The notes under the pieces are model-generated. The model worked only from the letters and a program-made list of their open reading frames with translations, searched no databases and was not told the DNA's origin. Both the position numbers and the translations under genes were made by a program. From Amnimonas aquatica (GTDB lineage Bacteria > Pseudomonadota > Gammaproteobacteria > Pseudomonadales > Moraxellaceae), in NCBI RefSeq assembly GCF_002943415.1, contig NZ_PTQZ01000035.1:1-7369 (forward strand): DNA of 7,369 bases. Direction: 5' to 3'. Shown one piece after another: positions 1-7,369 of this stretch (positions are counted from its first letter, which is position 1; each line of letters begins with the position of its first letter).

Positions 1-29
1 CTGAGACATCACGTCCACGGAGATGCGCC

Positions 30-947
30 ATGCCCGGCCGGTTGCGCCGCCACGCGCTGAAGGCAGGCCTGCGGCTGCTGGTGAAGACGCCGGCGCGGCT
101 GCCGCTGCCGGCGCACTGGCTGCGCGCCGGCATGGCGCAGTTCGGCCGCCTGCTGGAACCGGCCGGATCTGACGCCGAGGTACGGCGGCAGACCCTGGCC
201 GGCGTGCCCTGCGAGGTCCATGGCCAGGGCAGCCAGCAGGCCGTGCTCTACCTGCACGGCGGCGCCTTCTTCGCCGGCTCGCCACGCACGCACCGGCGGC
301 TGGCGGCGCAGCTGGCGCAGACCCTGCAAGCCGATGTCTTCGTGCCCGACTACCGGCTGGCGCCGGAGCACCCGTGGCCGGCCGCGCACCAGGACGCGCT
401 GGCGGTCTGGCAGGCCCTGCTGGCACAAGGCTACGACCCGGCACACCTGATGATCGCCGGCGACTCCGCCGGTGGCGGCCTGGCGCTGGGACTGGCCATC
501 GCCGCGCGCGACCTCGGGCAGCCGCCGCCACTGGCGCTGCTGCTGATTTCCCCCTTCATCGACCTCACCCTGAGCAGCGACGCCATGCATTCGCTGGCCG
601 GCCGCGACCCGGTGCTGTCGGCAGCGCTGCTCCGGCGCGCCGTCGGCTGGTACCGCTATGATCTCGGCAACGATGACCCGCGCCTGTCGCCGCTGCACGC
701 CGACCTCGCCGGACTGCCGCCGATACTCGTGCAGGTCGGCAGCGAGGAAATCCTGCTCGATGACGCCCTGACCCTGGAGACCCGCGTGCGTGCTGTCGGC
801 GGCTGCATCGAATGCCAGGTCTGGCCCGGCCTCTGGCACGACTTCCACCTGCTCGGCGACGAGCTGTCGGAAACCGCGCTGGCGCTGGACGCCATGGTGC
901 GCTTCATCAGCGCCGTGCGCGCCGGCGAGAATCCCTGCCTGCGTTGA
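30..947 (+). CDS. HSL-family alpha/beta hydrolase (carboxylesterase/lipase-like)
   Basis: This 305-residue protein is a probable serine esterase of the hormone-sensitive-lipase (bacterial family IV) group, hydrolysing carboxylic esters of unknown identity. The oxyanion-hole motif HGGAF is at residues 76-80. The family block DYRLAPEHPWPAA starts at 107. The nucleophile elbow GDSAGGG is at 144-150, with Ser146 as the predicted nucleophile. The acid is probably Glu240 in GSEEILLDD (or Asp244), and the base is His270 in GLWHDFH. The length is typical of the family. There is no clear signal peptide; the N-terminus is basic and probably cytoplasmic. The ATG at 30 is preceded by a GGAG about seven bases upstream, and no better in-frame start is visible, but only 29 bases of upstream sequence are available. 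It converges on the SCP2 gene. Family assignment is secure; substrate is unknown. Confidence 0.93.
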   Translation: MPGRLRRHALKAGLRLLVKTPARLPLPAHWLRAGMAQFGRLLEPAGSDAEVRRQTLAGVPCEVHGQGSQQAVLYLHGGAFFAGSPRTHRRLAAQLAQTLQADVFVPDYRLAPEHPWPAAHQDALAVWQALLAQGYDPAHLMIAGDSAGGGLALGLAIAARDLGQPPPLALLLISPFIDLTLSSDAMHSLAGRDPVLSAALLRRAVGWYRYDLGNDDPRLSPLHADLAGLPPILVQVGSEEILLDDALTLETRVRAVGGCIECQVWPGLWHDFHLLGDELSETALALDAMVRFISAVRAGENPCLR

Positions 948-977
948 ACATGACGCCCCGCCGGGAATGGCGGCAAC

Positions 978-1003
978 AAAAAACCCGCCGAAGCGGGTTT
1001 TCA
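978..1003. terminator. Probable bidirectional rho-independent terminator
   Basis: A perfect 9-bp stem (980-988 pairing with 993-1001, AAAACCCGC/GCGGGTTTT) closes a 4-base loop. Read on the - strand the loop is C(UUCG)G, a very stable RNA tetraloop, and is followed by a run of six T's. Read on the + strand the stem ends in four T's. It lies between the convergent hydrolase gene, which ends about 30 bases to the left, and the SCP2 gene, which ends about 20 bases to the right. It therefore most likely ends both transcripts, and the - strand (SCP2) reading looks stronger. Confidence 0.85.
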
Positions 1004-1022
1004 GTGCAGCGCTCGCAGCGGA

Positions 1023-1409
1023 TCAGGCGGTCAGGGCCAGGATCTGCTTGAACAGCGCCTTCTGGGCGTCGCTCGGACGTGCGGACTGCAGCGTCATGAG
1101 CTTGCTCATGTCGCCTTCGACCTTGATCTGGCCGGTCATGAAGCCCTGCATGCCGGCAGCGGCATCGCCTTCCAGGAAGATCTTGCGCAGCAGGTCGGCC
1201 GGCAGGGTCAGCTTGGTGGCGGCACCGGCATTGTGGCCGCGCTCGAACTTGCCGCCGTTCAGGGCGAGGTCGACCGAACCTTCCGGGGCGCCGTTGACGG
1301 TGACGTTGAGGACCAGGCCAGCCACGCTGGACGGGATGTTCAGGTCGCCGGCAGCAGCCGTCAGTTCGTCAACCTTTGCAAACCACTCTTGAGACAGGAA
1401 AGCTGCCAT
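1023..1409 (-). CDS. Stand-alone SCP2 sterol-carrier domain protein
   Basis: This is a 128-residue protein consisting almost wholly of one SCP2 (sterol-carrier protein 2) domain, a fold with a hydrophobic tunnel that binds lipids or acyl chains. Family-like features include the alternating beta-strand region around 31-57 (LVLNVTVNG, VDLALNGGKFERG), the helix PADLLRKIFLEGDAAAGMQGFMTG at 70-93, and the characteristic GQIKVEGDMSKLM at 93-105. There is no signal peptide or membrane segment, so it is probably cytosolic. The open frame extends further upstream, but the ATG at 1409 has a good GGAGAAG ribosome site and the upstream extension does not resemble the domain, so I chose 1409. Related SCP2-domain proteins in bacteria include the ubiquinone-synthesis factors UbiJ and UbiT, but this one is shorter and no quinone genes are visible. 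The ligand and role are unknown. Confidence 0.85.
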   Translation of the reverse strand: MAAFLSQEWFAKVDELTAAAGDLNIPSSVAGLVLNVTVNGAPEGSVDLALNGGKFERGHNAGAATKLTLPADLLRKIFLEGDAAAGMQGFMTGQIKVEGDMSKLMTLQSARPSDAQKALFKQILALTA

Positions 1410-1528
1410 TTTAATTCTTCTCCGGGTGTATGGATGAAATCGTGAAACGCCGGCATCAGCAGAAAGGCCGGGCAGCTGAACGTACACGATGCCCTGACGG
1501 GGTGCAACCGCAGGCAGGTGACACCGGG

Positions 1529-1550
1529 CCGGCCCCGGAAAACCGGCCGG
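1529..1550. other. GC-rich inverted repeat in the PII-SCP2 spacer
   Basis: CCGGCC (1529-1534) pairs with GGCCGG (1545-1550), and an inner GG/CC pairing closes an AAAA loop. It lies between the PII stop and the SCP2 start. No T-run follows on either strand, so it is not a standard terminator. It may be folded RNA in a PII-SCP2 transcript or chance in a GC-rich spacer. I see nothing else definite in the spacer apart from the hairpin nearer the PII gene, and no clear SCP2 promoter. Confidence 0.25.
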
Positions 1551-1570
1551 ACTCGGTCGCACACAGGCAT

Positions 1571-1595
1571 CCGGGCACGCGTTGCGCCTGCCCGG
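1571..1595 (-). terminator. Possible hairpin terminator after the PII gene
   Basis: CCGGGCA (1571-1577) pairs with TGCCCGG (1589-1595). After one C-C mismatch the stem continues as GCG/CGC around a 3-base loop. The hairpin starts 8 bases past the PII stop codon, a position typical of terminators. It lacks a downstream T-run on the - strand, so intrinsic termination would be weak. It may instead protect the 3' end of the mRNA or allow read-through into the SCP2 gene. Confidence 0.4.
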
Positions 1596-1603
1596 ACGAT
1601 CTC

Positions 1604-2265
<662 letters not shown>

Positions 2266-3687
2266 ATGTCCCACGCTCAGCCAGTCACCGCGCCGGAATA
2301 CAACATGGGGGTGGTCAGGCAGTTCGCCATCATGACCGTGGTCTGGGGCATCGTCGGCATGGCCACGGGCGTGTTCATCGCCGCCCAGCTGGCCTGGCCG
2401 GCGCTCAACTTCGACATTCCCTGGCTGTCCTTCGGCCGCCTGCGCCCGCTGCACACCAACCTAGTGATCTTCGCCTTCGGCGGCTCGGCGCTCATGGCCA
2501 CCTCGCTCTACGTGGTGCAGCGCACCTGCCTGACGCCGCTGTTCATGCCCCGGCTGGCGGGCTTCACCTTCTGGGGCTGGCAGCTGGTCATCGTGCTGGC
2601 GCTGATCACGCTGCCGCTGGGCCTGACCTCGACCAAGGAATACGCCGAGCTGGAATGGCCGATCGACATCCTCATCGCCATCGTCTGGATCGCCTACGCG
2701 GCGGTGTTCTTCGGCACCATCGTGCAGCGCCGGACCTCGCACATCTACGTCGCGAACTGGTTCTACGGCGCCTTCATCATCACCATCGCGGTGCTGCACA
2801 TCGTCAACAGCGCCGCCGTGCCGCTGAGCCTGACCAAGTCCTACTCGGTCTACGGCGGCGCCATGGATGCCATGATCCAGTGGTGGTACGGCCACAACGC
2901 CGTCGGCTTCCTGCTCACCGCCGGCTTCCTCGGCATGATGTACTACTTCGTGCCCATCCAGGCCGGTCGCCCGGTGTACTCGTACCGCCTGTCGATCGTG
3001 CATTTCTGGGCGCTGATCTCGGTCTACATGTGGGCCGGCGCGCACCACCTGCACTATTCCGCCCTGCCCGACTGGACGCAGTCGCTGGGCATGGCGTTCT
3101 CGCTGATCCTGATCGCGCCGAGCTGGGGCGGCATGCTCAACGGCGTGCTGACGCTGTCCGGCGCCTGGGACAAGCTGCGCTCCGACCCCATCATCCGCTT
3201 CCTGATCGTGGCGCTGTCGTTCTACGCCATGGCCACCTTCGAAGGCCCGATGATGTCGATCAAGACCGTCAACGCGCTCTCGCACAACACTGACTGGACC
3301 ATCGGCCACGTGCATTCCGGCGCGCTCGGCTGGGTCGCCATGATCTCCATCGGCTCGCTCTACGTGCTGATCCCGCGCGTGTTCGACCGCCAGGCCATGT
3401 ATTCGACGCAGCTCATCAACGTGCATTTCTGGCTCGCCACCATCGGCACCGTGTTCTACATCGTGTCGATGTGGATCTCGGGCATCACCCAGGGCCTGAT
3501 GTGGCGCGCCATCAATGCCGACGGCACGCTGACCTACAGCTTCATCGAGAGCGTGGTGGCCAGCCACCCCATGTATGTCGGCCGTCTCATCGGCGGCGGC
3601 ATGTTCCTGGCCGGCATGCTGGTCATGGCCTGGAACGTGTACCGGACCGTCCGCGGCGCACAGCCGAAAGACCTGCCGGCAGCCTGA
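2266..3687 (+). CDS. ccoN: cbb3-type cytochrome c oxidase subunit I (CcoN)
   Basis: This is the catalytic, proton-pumping subunit of the cbb3 oxidase, an inner-membrane protein of about 12 helices that reduces O2 to water at a haem b3-CuB centre. It has 473 residues, normal for the family. The low-spin haem b ligands are His63 (RPLHTN) and His350, and the haem b3 ligand is His348 ([10 protein letters not shown], from 347). The CuB ligands are His210 (YGHNAVGF), His260 and His261 ([14 protein letters not shown], from 257). Tyr254 fits the cbb3-specific cross-linked tyrosine. All these positions run three higher than my recollection of the Pseudomonas stutzeri numbering. The ATG at 2266 has AGGAAG five bases upstream. 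It is the first gene of the cco operon and is followed after 15 bp by ccoO. No key residue is missing. Confidence 0.98.
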   Translation: MSHAQPVTAPEYNMGVVRQFAIMTVVWGIVGMATGVFIAAQLAWPALNFDIPWLSFGRLRPLHTNLVIFAFGGSALMATSLYVVQRTCLTPLFMPRLAGFTFWGWQLVIVLALITLPLGLTSTKEYAELEWPIDILIAIVWIAYAAVFFGTIVQRRTSHIYVANWFYGAFIITIAVLHIVNSAAVPLSLTKSYSVYGGAMDAMIQWWYGHNAVGFLLTAGFLGMMYYFVPIQAGRPVYSYRLSIVHFWALISVYMWAGAHHLHYSALPDWTQSLGMAFSLILIAPSWGGMLNGVLTLSGAWDKLRSDPIIRFLIVALSFYAMATFEGPMMSIKTVNALSHNTDWTIGHVHSGALGWVAMISIGSLYVLIPRVFDRQAMYSTQLINVHFWLATIGTVFYIVSMWISGITQGLMWRAINADGTLTYSFIESVVASHPMYVGRLIGGGMFLAGMLVMAWNVYRTVRGAQPKDLPAA

Positions 3688-3702
3688 GGAGAACAAGCGA
3701 TC

Positions 3703-4326
3703 ATGGCTTCGTCCAAGCACGAACTGGTGGAAAAGAACGTCGGCCTGCTGTCGGTGTTCATCGTGGTGGCGATCAGCTTCGCCACCCTGGTGGAGATCGT
3801 GCCGCAGTTCTTCCAGAAGGAAACCACGCAACCGGCCTCGACCCTGGAGCCGCTCAGCGCGCTGGCCATGGAAGGCCGCGACATCTACATCCGCGAGGGC
3901 TGCCACGTCTGCCACACGCAGATGGTGCGTCCGCTGCGCGCCGAGACCGCGCGCTACGGCCACTACTCGGTGGCAGGCGAGTCGGTCTGGGAACACCCCT
4001 TCCTCTGGGGCTCCAAGCGCACCGGCCCTGACCTGGCACGCGTCGGCGGCCGCTACTCGGACGAGTGGCACCGCGCCCACCTGGTCAACCCGCGCGACGT
4101 GGTGCCGGAGTCCATCATGCCCGGCTACCCGTGGCTGGAAACCAATGTGCTCGACGGCAGGCTGACGGCGAAGAAGCTGGAGACCTTCCGCGGTTTCGGC
4201 GTGCCCTACAGCGACGAGCAGATCGCCGCCGCCGGCGACGAAGTGAAGGGCAAGACCGAGATGCAGGCGCTGATCGCCTACCTGCAGCAGCTCGGCCACG
4301 CCTTCAAGGACCGGGAACTGCGCTGA
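3703..4326 (+). CDS. ccoO: cbb3 oxidase mono-haem cytochrome c subunit (CcoO)
   Basis: This 207-residue subunit II passes electrons from CcoP to the haem groups of CcoN. One N-terminal membrane anchor (about 13-33, [19 protein letters not shown]) is followed by a periplasmic cytochrome c domain. The haem c attachment motif is CHVCH at 67-71. The distal methionine ligand is probably Met139 in SIMPGYPWL. The family blocks [49 protein letters not shown] and [11 protein letters not shown] are present. The ATG at 3703 lies 15 bp after ccoN. Its purine-rich GAGGAG ribosome site overlaps the ccoN stop codon and sits 11 bases upstream, a slightly long spacing that suggests translational coupling. Length and motifs are complete. 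Confidence 0.97.
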   Translation: MASSKHELVEKNVGLLSVFIVVAISFATLVEIVPQFFQKETTQPASTLEPLSALAMEGRDIYIREGCHVCHTQMVRPLRAETARYGHYSVAGESVWEHPFLWGSKRTGPDLARVGGRYSDEWHRAHLVNPRDVVPESIMPGYPWLETNVLDGRLTAKKLETFRGFGVPYSDEQIAAAGDEVKGKTEMQALIAYLQQLGHAFKDRELR

Positions 4327-4342
4327 GCAGGGAGCAGAGATC

Positions 4343-4540
4343 ATGGACCTGAACATGGACAACGGCACCCTGCACGGCATCGCCACCCTCCTCGCCATGG
4401 CGGCCTTCCTGTCGATCTGCTGGTGGGCCTACAAGCCTTCCAACCGGCAGCGCTTCGAGGACAACGGCCGCCTGCCCCTGGACACCGACCCGCTGTCTCC
4501 GCCGCCGGCAGACAAGAACGCGCGTGGAGACGAGAAATGA
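4343..4540 (+). CDS. ccoQ: cbb3 oxidase small membrane subunit (CcoQ)
   Basis: This is a 65-residue CcoQ/FixQ-type protein with one membrane helix at about 9-30, containing the typical WWAYKPSNRQRFEDNGRLPL run from helix into the cytoplasmic tail. The tail is charged and proline-rich. CcoQ is not catalytic; in other bacteria it stabilises association of CcoP with the CcoNO core. GGAG eight bases upstream supports the ATG at 4343; a second in-frame ATG at 4355 is possible but has a poorer site. It begins 16 bp after ccoO, and its stop overlaps the ccoP start in an ATGA (4537-4540), a sign of translational coupling. It contains no cysteine or histidine motif for a cofactor. Confidence 0.95.
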   Translation: MDLNMDNGTLHGIATLLAMAAFLSICWWAYKPSNRQRFEDNGRLPLDTDPLSPPPADKNARGDEK

Positions 4541-5529
4541 CCGATTTCTGGAGCGGCTACATCATCGTGCTGTCGCTGGCCAACATCGTTGGCGTGGCCT
4601 GGCTGCTGATGTGGACCCGCAAGATGGACCTGTCCGACCTCGCCGAGGACGGCACCACCGGCCACGACTACGACGGCATCCGCGAGTACAACAACCCGCT
4701 GCCGCGCTGGTGGCTGTACTGCTTCTGGATCTCGATCGTGTTCTCGCTGGGCTATCTCGCGCTCTACCCCGGCCTGGGCAAGTTCCCCGGCCTGCTGGGC
4801 TGGACCTCGCACGGCGAGCTGCAGGCCGACGAGGCCGCCTACGACCAGCAGTTCGGCCCGCTCTACCAGGCCTTCGCGGCAACGCCGATCACCGAACTGG
4901 CCGATGACGAACGCGCCATGAAGGTCGCCGGCCGCCTGTTCGCCAACAACTGCGCGCTCTGCCACGGCAGCGATGCGCGCGGCGCGCGCGGCTTCCCCAA
5001 CCTGACCGACGGCGACTGGCTGTACGGCGGCGAGCCCGAACGCCTGCTGGAAACCATCTCGCGCGGCCGCAACGGCATGATGCCGCCCTGGATCGGCATG
5101 CTCGGCGAACAGGGCGTGAAGGAAGTCACCGCCTACACGCTGTCGCTGTCCGGCCGCCAGGTCGACCCGGCGCTGGCGGCCACGGGCCAGGCGCGCTTCA
5201 TGATCTGCGCCACCTGCCACGGTGCCGACGGTACCGGCAACCAGATGCTGGGCGCGCCCAACCTGACCGACAACATCTGGCTGTTCGGCGGCAGCGAGCA
5301 GCGCGTGGCCGAGACCATCGCCCACGGTCGCAGCAGCCAGATGCCGGCGTTCGAGAAAACCCTGGGACCGGAACGCGTGCACCTCATGGCGGCCTATGTC
5401 TATCGTATCTCGCGCGACAGCCGTCCGGCGCCGTCGCCCGAGGCCACCGCGGAGGTCGCACCCGGGGAGGCCGCTGCGGCACAGCCGGCCTCGGACACGG
5501 CGACGCCGGCCACCGGAGCGGCCCCGTGA
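4537..5529 (+). CDS. ccoP: cbb3 oxidase di-haem cytochrome c subunit (CcoP)
   Basis: This 330-residue subunit III accepts electrons from soluble or membrane cytochrome c. It has two N-terminal membrane segments (about 5-27 and 58-78), separated by a cytoplasmic loop with the family motif DGIREYNNPLPRWW (46-59), then a periplasmic region with two cytochrome c domains. Haem c motifs are CALCH (139-143) and CATCH (224-228). Likely Met ligands are Met181/182 in NGMMPPW and Met269 in SSQMPAF. The open frame extends upstream, but the ATG at 4537 has GGAG seven bases upstream, gives the family-standard MTDFWSGYI and overlaps the ccoQ stop by 4 nt. The cytochrome domain ends near MAAYVYRIS; beyond about 301 there is an extra tail of roughly 30 residues rich in Ala, Pro, Thr and Glu, which many CcoP proteins lack. 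Confidence 0.97.
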   Translation: MTDFWSGYIIVLSLANIVGVAWLLMWTRKMDLSDLAEDGTTGHDYDGIREYNNPLPRWWLYCFWISIVFSLGYLALYPGLGKFPGLLGWTSHGELQADEAAYDQQFGPLYQAFAATPITELADDERAMKVAGRLFANNCALCHGSDARGARGFPNLTDGDWLYGGEPERLLETISRGRNGMMPPWIGMLGEQGVKEVTAYTLSLSGRQVDPALAATGQARFMICATCHGADGTGNQMLGAPNLTDNIWLFGGSEQRVAETIAHGRSSQMPAFEKTLGPERVHLMAAYVYRISRDSRPAPSPEATAEVAPGEAAAAQPASDTATPATGAAP

Positions 5530-5555
5530 CGCTGCGGCGGGAACACTGACTGGCA

Positions 5556-5603
5556 TGGCGGCCTGCGACCCTTTGTCGCAGGCCGCCAGCGCCCGGAGGC
5601 GCT
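5556..5603. repeat. Two adjacent hairpins in the ccoP-ccoG gap
   Basis: The 112-bp gap between ccoP and ccoG holds a perfect 14-bp inverted repeat. The left arm is 5556-5569 (TGGCGGCCTGCGAC), the loop is CCTTT (5570-5574) and the right arm is 5575-5588. A second perfect 6-bp hairpin, AGCGCC-CGGA-GGCGCT (5588-5603), follows directly and shares one base with the first. Neither is followed by a T-run, so this is not a classical intrinsic terminator. It could protect the 3' end of a ccoNOQP transcript, attenuate read-through into ccoGH, or be one copy of a dispersed palindromic repeat family. The hairpin lies 26 bases past the ccoP stop and ends 38 bases before the ccoG start. No separate ccoG promoter is evident in the gap. 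Confidence 0.75.
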
Positions 5604-5641
5604 AACATGGTGCATCGCGAGCTGGCAGGAAGATCGGTCTC

Positions 5642-7096
5642 ATGAGTCGGCACATTCCGGTGCGCGATCTGTCTCCGGACCCGGTGCGCGTGCACACGCC
5701 GCAACCGGCGGGGCAGCCTGTCACCGTGGACCTCTACGCCCGGCGCGAGAAGATCCATGTGCGCGCGATCTCCGGCTTCTTCCAGAATATCCGCGCCACC
5801 CTGCTCTACCTGACCCTGGCGCTGTTCTTCCTGCTGCCCTGGCTGCAGTGGGACGGTCGCCAGGCCGTGCTCTTCGACCTCTCCGAACGCCACTTCCACG
5901 TCTTCGCCTGGACCTTCCTGCCCGAGGATTTCTTCTTCCTGTCCTGGCTGTTCATCATCGCCGCCTTCGCGCTGTTCGCGGTGACCGTGTTCGCCGGCCG
6001 CGTCTGGTGCGGCTATGCCTGTCCGCAGACGGTGTGGACCCTGCTGTTCATGTGGATCGAGGAGATGGCCGAGGGCGGCCGCAACGCCCGCGTGCGCCTC
6101 GACCATGCGCCCCTGGGCGCGGTCAAGCTGCTGCGCCGCGCCGTCAAGCACGGCGGATGGTTCGTCGTCGCTTTCTTCACCGGCCTGGCCTGCGTCGGCT
6201 ACTTCACGCCGGTACGCGACTTCTGGCAGCACCTGAGCACCGGACAGCTCGGCTTCTGGACCAGCTTCTGGCTGGTTTTCTTCACCCTGGCAACCTATGT
6301 CAACGCCGGCTGGATGCGCGAGCAGATCTGCCTGCACGTCTGCCCCTACGGCCGCTTCCAGAGCGTCATGTTCGACAAGGACACGCTGATCATTTCCTAC
6401 GACAGCCGGCGCGGCGACCCGCGCGGCTCGCGCAAGCGCGGCAGCGATGCAGTCGCGCAGGGCCTGGGCGACTGCATCGACTGCAACATGTGCGTGCAGG
6501 TCTGCCCCACCGGCATCGACATCCGCGACGGCCTGCAGTTCGAGTGCATCCAGTGCGCCGCCTGCATCGACGCCTGCGACAGCGTCATGGACCAGATGGG
6601 CTACGCGCGCGGCCTGGTGCGCTACACCACCGAGCACCTGCTGGAACAGCCGGGCACCGGCCGCTACCGTTTCCTGCGCCCCAGCCTGCTGATCTACAGT
6701 GCCGCGCTGCTGATCATGAGCGGCGCCCTGGTGTTCGCGCTGGTGACGCGCACGCCGCTGTCGGTCGAGTCGATCCGCGACCGCGGGGCGCTGTTCCGCG
6801 AGTCCGCCGAAGGCATGATCCAGAACAGCTACACGCTGAAGATCCAGAACAAGGCCCAGACCGGCGGCGAATACCGCATCTCCGCCACCTGCGACAGTTT
6901 CCGCATCCGTCTCGATGACGGCGGCGACCGGGTCCGGCTGGCGGCTGGCGAGCTGGCCACGCTGCCGGTGATGATCGAGGCCGACCCGGCCGACATCACC
7001 ACCCGCAACGCCCGCGTCAGCATCACGGTGACGCGCGTCGGCGAGCCCAGCGTCAGCGCCACCACCGAGAACAGCTTCCTGTCGCCGCGCCTGTAA
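5642..7096 (+). CDS. ccoG: Membrane ferredoxin-type copper reductase for cbb3 assembly (CcoG)
   Basis: This 484-residue CcoG/FixG (RdxA) protein is an inner-membrane iron-sulfur protein; characterised members reduce Cu(II) to Cu(I) during cbb3 oxidase assembly. Helices lie at about 52-68, 98-118, 172-190, 204-221 and 348-368. Two [4Fe-4S] motifs are present: Cys278-281-284 with Cys288 (CIDCNMCVQVCP) and Cys302-305-308 with Cys312 (CIQCAACIDAC). Further conserved cysteine pairs lie in VWCGYACPQTVW (Cys123, Cys127) and ICLHVCPYGRFQ (Cys230, Cys234). The C-terminal part (about 371-484) is a beta-rich, Ig-like periplasmic domain. The ATG at 5642 has AGGAAG nine bases upstream; another ATG at 5607 is out of frame. 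It follows the ccoP hairpins and precedes ccoH by 25 bp. All expected cysteines are intact. Confidence 0.96.
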   Translation: MSRHIPVRDLSPDPVRVHTPQPAGQPVTVDLYARREKIHVRAISGFFQNIRATLLYLTLALFFLLPWLQWDGRQAVLFDLSERHFHVFAWTFLPEDFFFLSWLFIIAAFALFAVTVFAGRVWCGYACPQTVWTLLFMWIEEMAEGGRNARVRLDHAPLGAVKLLRRAVKHGGWFVVAFFTGLACVGYFTPVRDFWQHLSTGQLGFWTSFWLVFFTLATYVNAGWMREQICLHVCPYGRFQSVMFDKDTLIISYDSRRGDPRGSRKRGSDAVAQGLGDCIDCNMCVQVCPTGIDIRDGLQFECIQCAACIDACDSVMDQMGYARGLVRYTTEHLLEQPGTGRYRFLRPSLLIYSAALLIMSGALVFALVTRTPLSVESIRDRGALFRESAEGMIQNSYTLKIQNKAQTGGEYRISATCDSFRIRLDDGGDRVRLAAGELATLPVMIEADPADITTRNARVSITVTRVGEPSVSATTENSFLSPRL

Positions 7097-7121
7097 TCGC
7101 GACGACAGCCAGGAGATCGAC

Positions 7122-7369
7122 ATGAACACGCCCGATGCCCGCCCCTGGTACCAGCAGTTCTGGGTCTGGTTCGTGATCGCCATTCCGGCACTGGCGGTGA
7201 CCTTCTCGCTGCAGTTCGTCTACATCGCGTTCACCCACCAGGACCCGGTGGTGCGCGGCGACTGGTATCAGGACGGCAAGAGCGTGAACCAGAGCTTCAT
7301 CCGCAGTGACCGCGCCAGCGCGCTGGGTCTGCGTGCCGACATCCGCTTCGACGAGGTCACCGGCGAGGT
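7122..7369 (+). CDS. ccoH: cbb3 oxidase assembly protein CcoH/FixH, 5' part
   Basis: The frame is open to the right edge, giving 82 complete codons and two further bases; the 3' part is outside the window. The product starts MNTPDARPWYQQFWVWFVI and has one membrane helix at about 14-37. A periplasmic portion follows with GDWYQDGKSVNQ (46-57), matching the FixH signature in which a tyrosine-containing stretch precedes an (I/V)NQ. CcoH is a small single-span protein needed for stable assembly of the cbb3 complex. AGGAG six bases upstream supports the ATG at 7122. It starts 25 bp after the ccoG stop, consistent with one transcript. No frameshift or stop is seen in the visible part. Confidence 0.9.
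   Translation, partial: MNTPDARPWYQQFWVWFVIAIPALAVTFSLQFVYIAFTHQDPVVRGDWYQDGKSVNQSFIRSDRASALGLRADIRFDEVTGE

Noticed and set aside
1..29. End of an upstream gene (TGA at 2-4)
   Set aside because: Too little sequence is available to support any coding frame to the left of the hydrolase start.
2461..4398. A 645-codon open frame on the - strand opposite ccoN-ccoO
   Set aside because: It is a compositional shadow of GC-rich coding sequence. Its product is His/Asp/Arg/Gly-rich low complexity with no domain, while the + strand encodes clear oxidase subunits.
5384..7183. A 599-codon open frame on the - strand opposite ccoG
   Set aside because: It has the same shadow composition (Ala/Gly/Asp/Gln-rich, no motif) and lies opposite an intact CcoG with all its iron-sulfur cysteines.

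Overview
The window is GC-rich proteobacterial chromosome. It is most like a gammaproteobacterium such as the Xanthomonadales or a related lineage. That placement rests on protein style and base composition only and is an inference. The central content is an almost complete cbb3-type cytochrome c oxidase locus, ccoN-ccoO-ccoQ-ccoP followed by ccoG and a truncated ccoH/fixH, all on the + strand from 2266 to the right edge. This high-affinity haem-copper terminal oxidase is used for respiration at low oxygen.

Left part (1-1950): an HSL-family alpha/beta hydrolase (+) converges on a small stand-alone SCP2 sterol-carrier-domain protein (-). A hairpin with T-runs on both sides separates them and probably stops transcription from both directions. 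Upstream of the SCP2 gene, on the same strand, is a PII nitrogen-signalling protein of the GlnK/GlnB type. A 194-bp spacer with possible hairpins lies between the two.

Middle (1943-2265): a 323-bp divergent intergenic region holds the control sequences for both the PII gene and the cco operon. I see an AT-rich patch, several short palindromes and no good FNR/ANR box (TTGAT-N4-ATCAA).

Right part (2266-7369): ccoN is the catalytic subunit with all haem and CuB histidines. ccoO is the mono-haem and ccoP the di-haem cytochrome c subunit, and ccoQ is the small membrane subunit. These four are tightly packed, with ccoQ and ccoP overlapping by 4 nt. A 112-bp gap containing a perfect 14-bp hairpin plus a second small hairpin separates ccoP from ccoG, the ferredoxin-like membrane copper reductase used in oxidase assembly. 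ccoH begins 25 bp after ccoG and runs off the window. ccoI and ccoS would be expected further downstream, but this cannot be seen here.

Most of the window is ordinary core-metabolism sequence, and I found no convincing evidence of a novel system. The points worth a second look are the ccoP-ccoG hairpins, the PII/cco divergent control region, and the proline/alanine-rich tail of CcoP.
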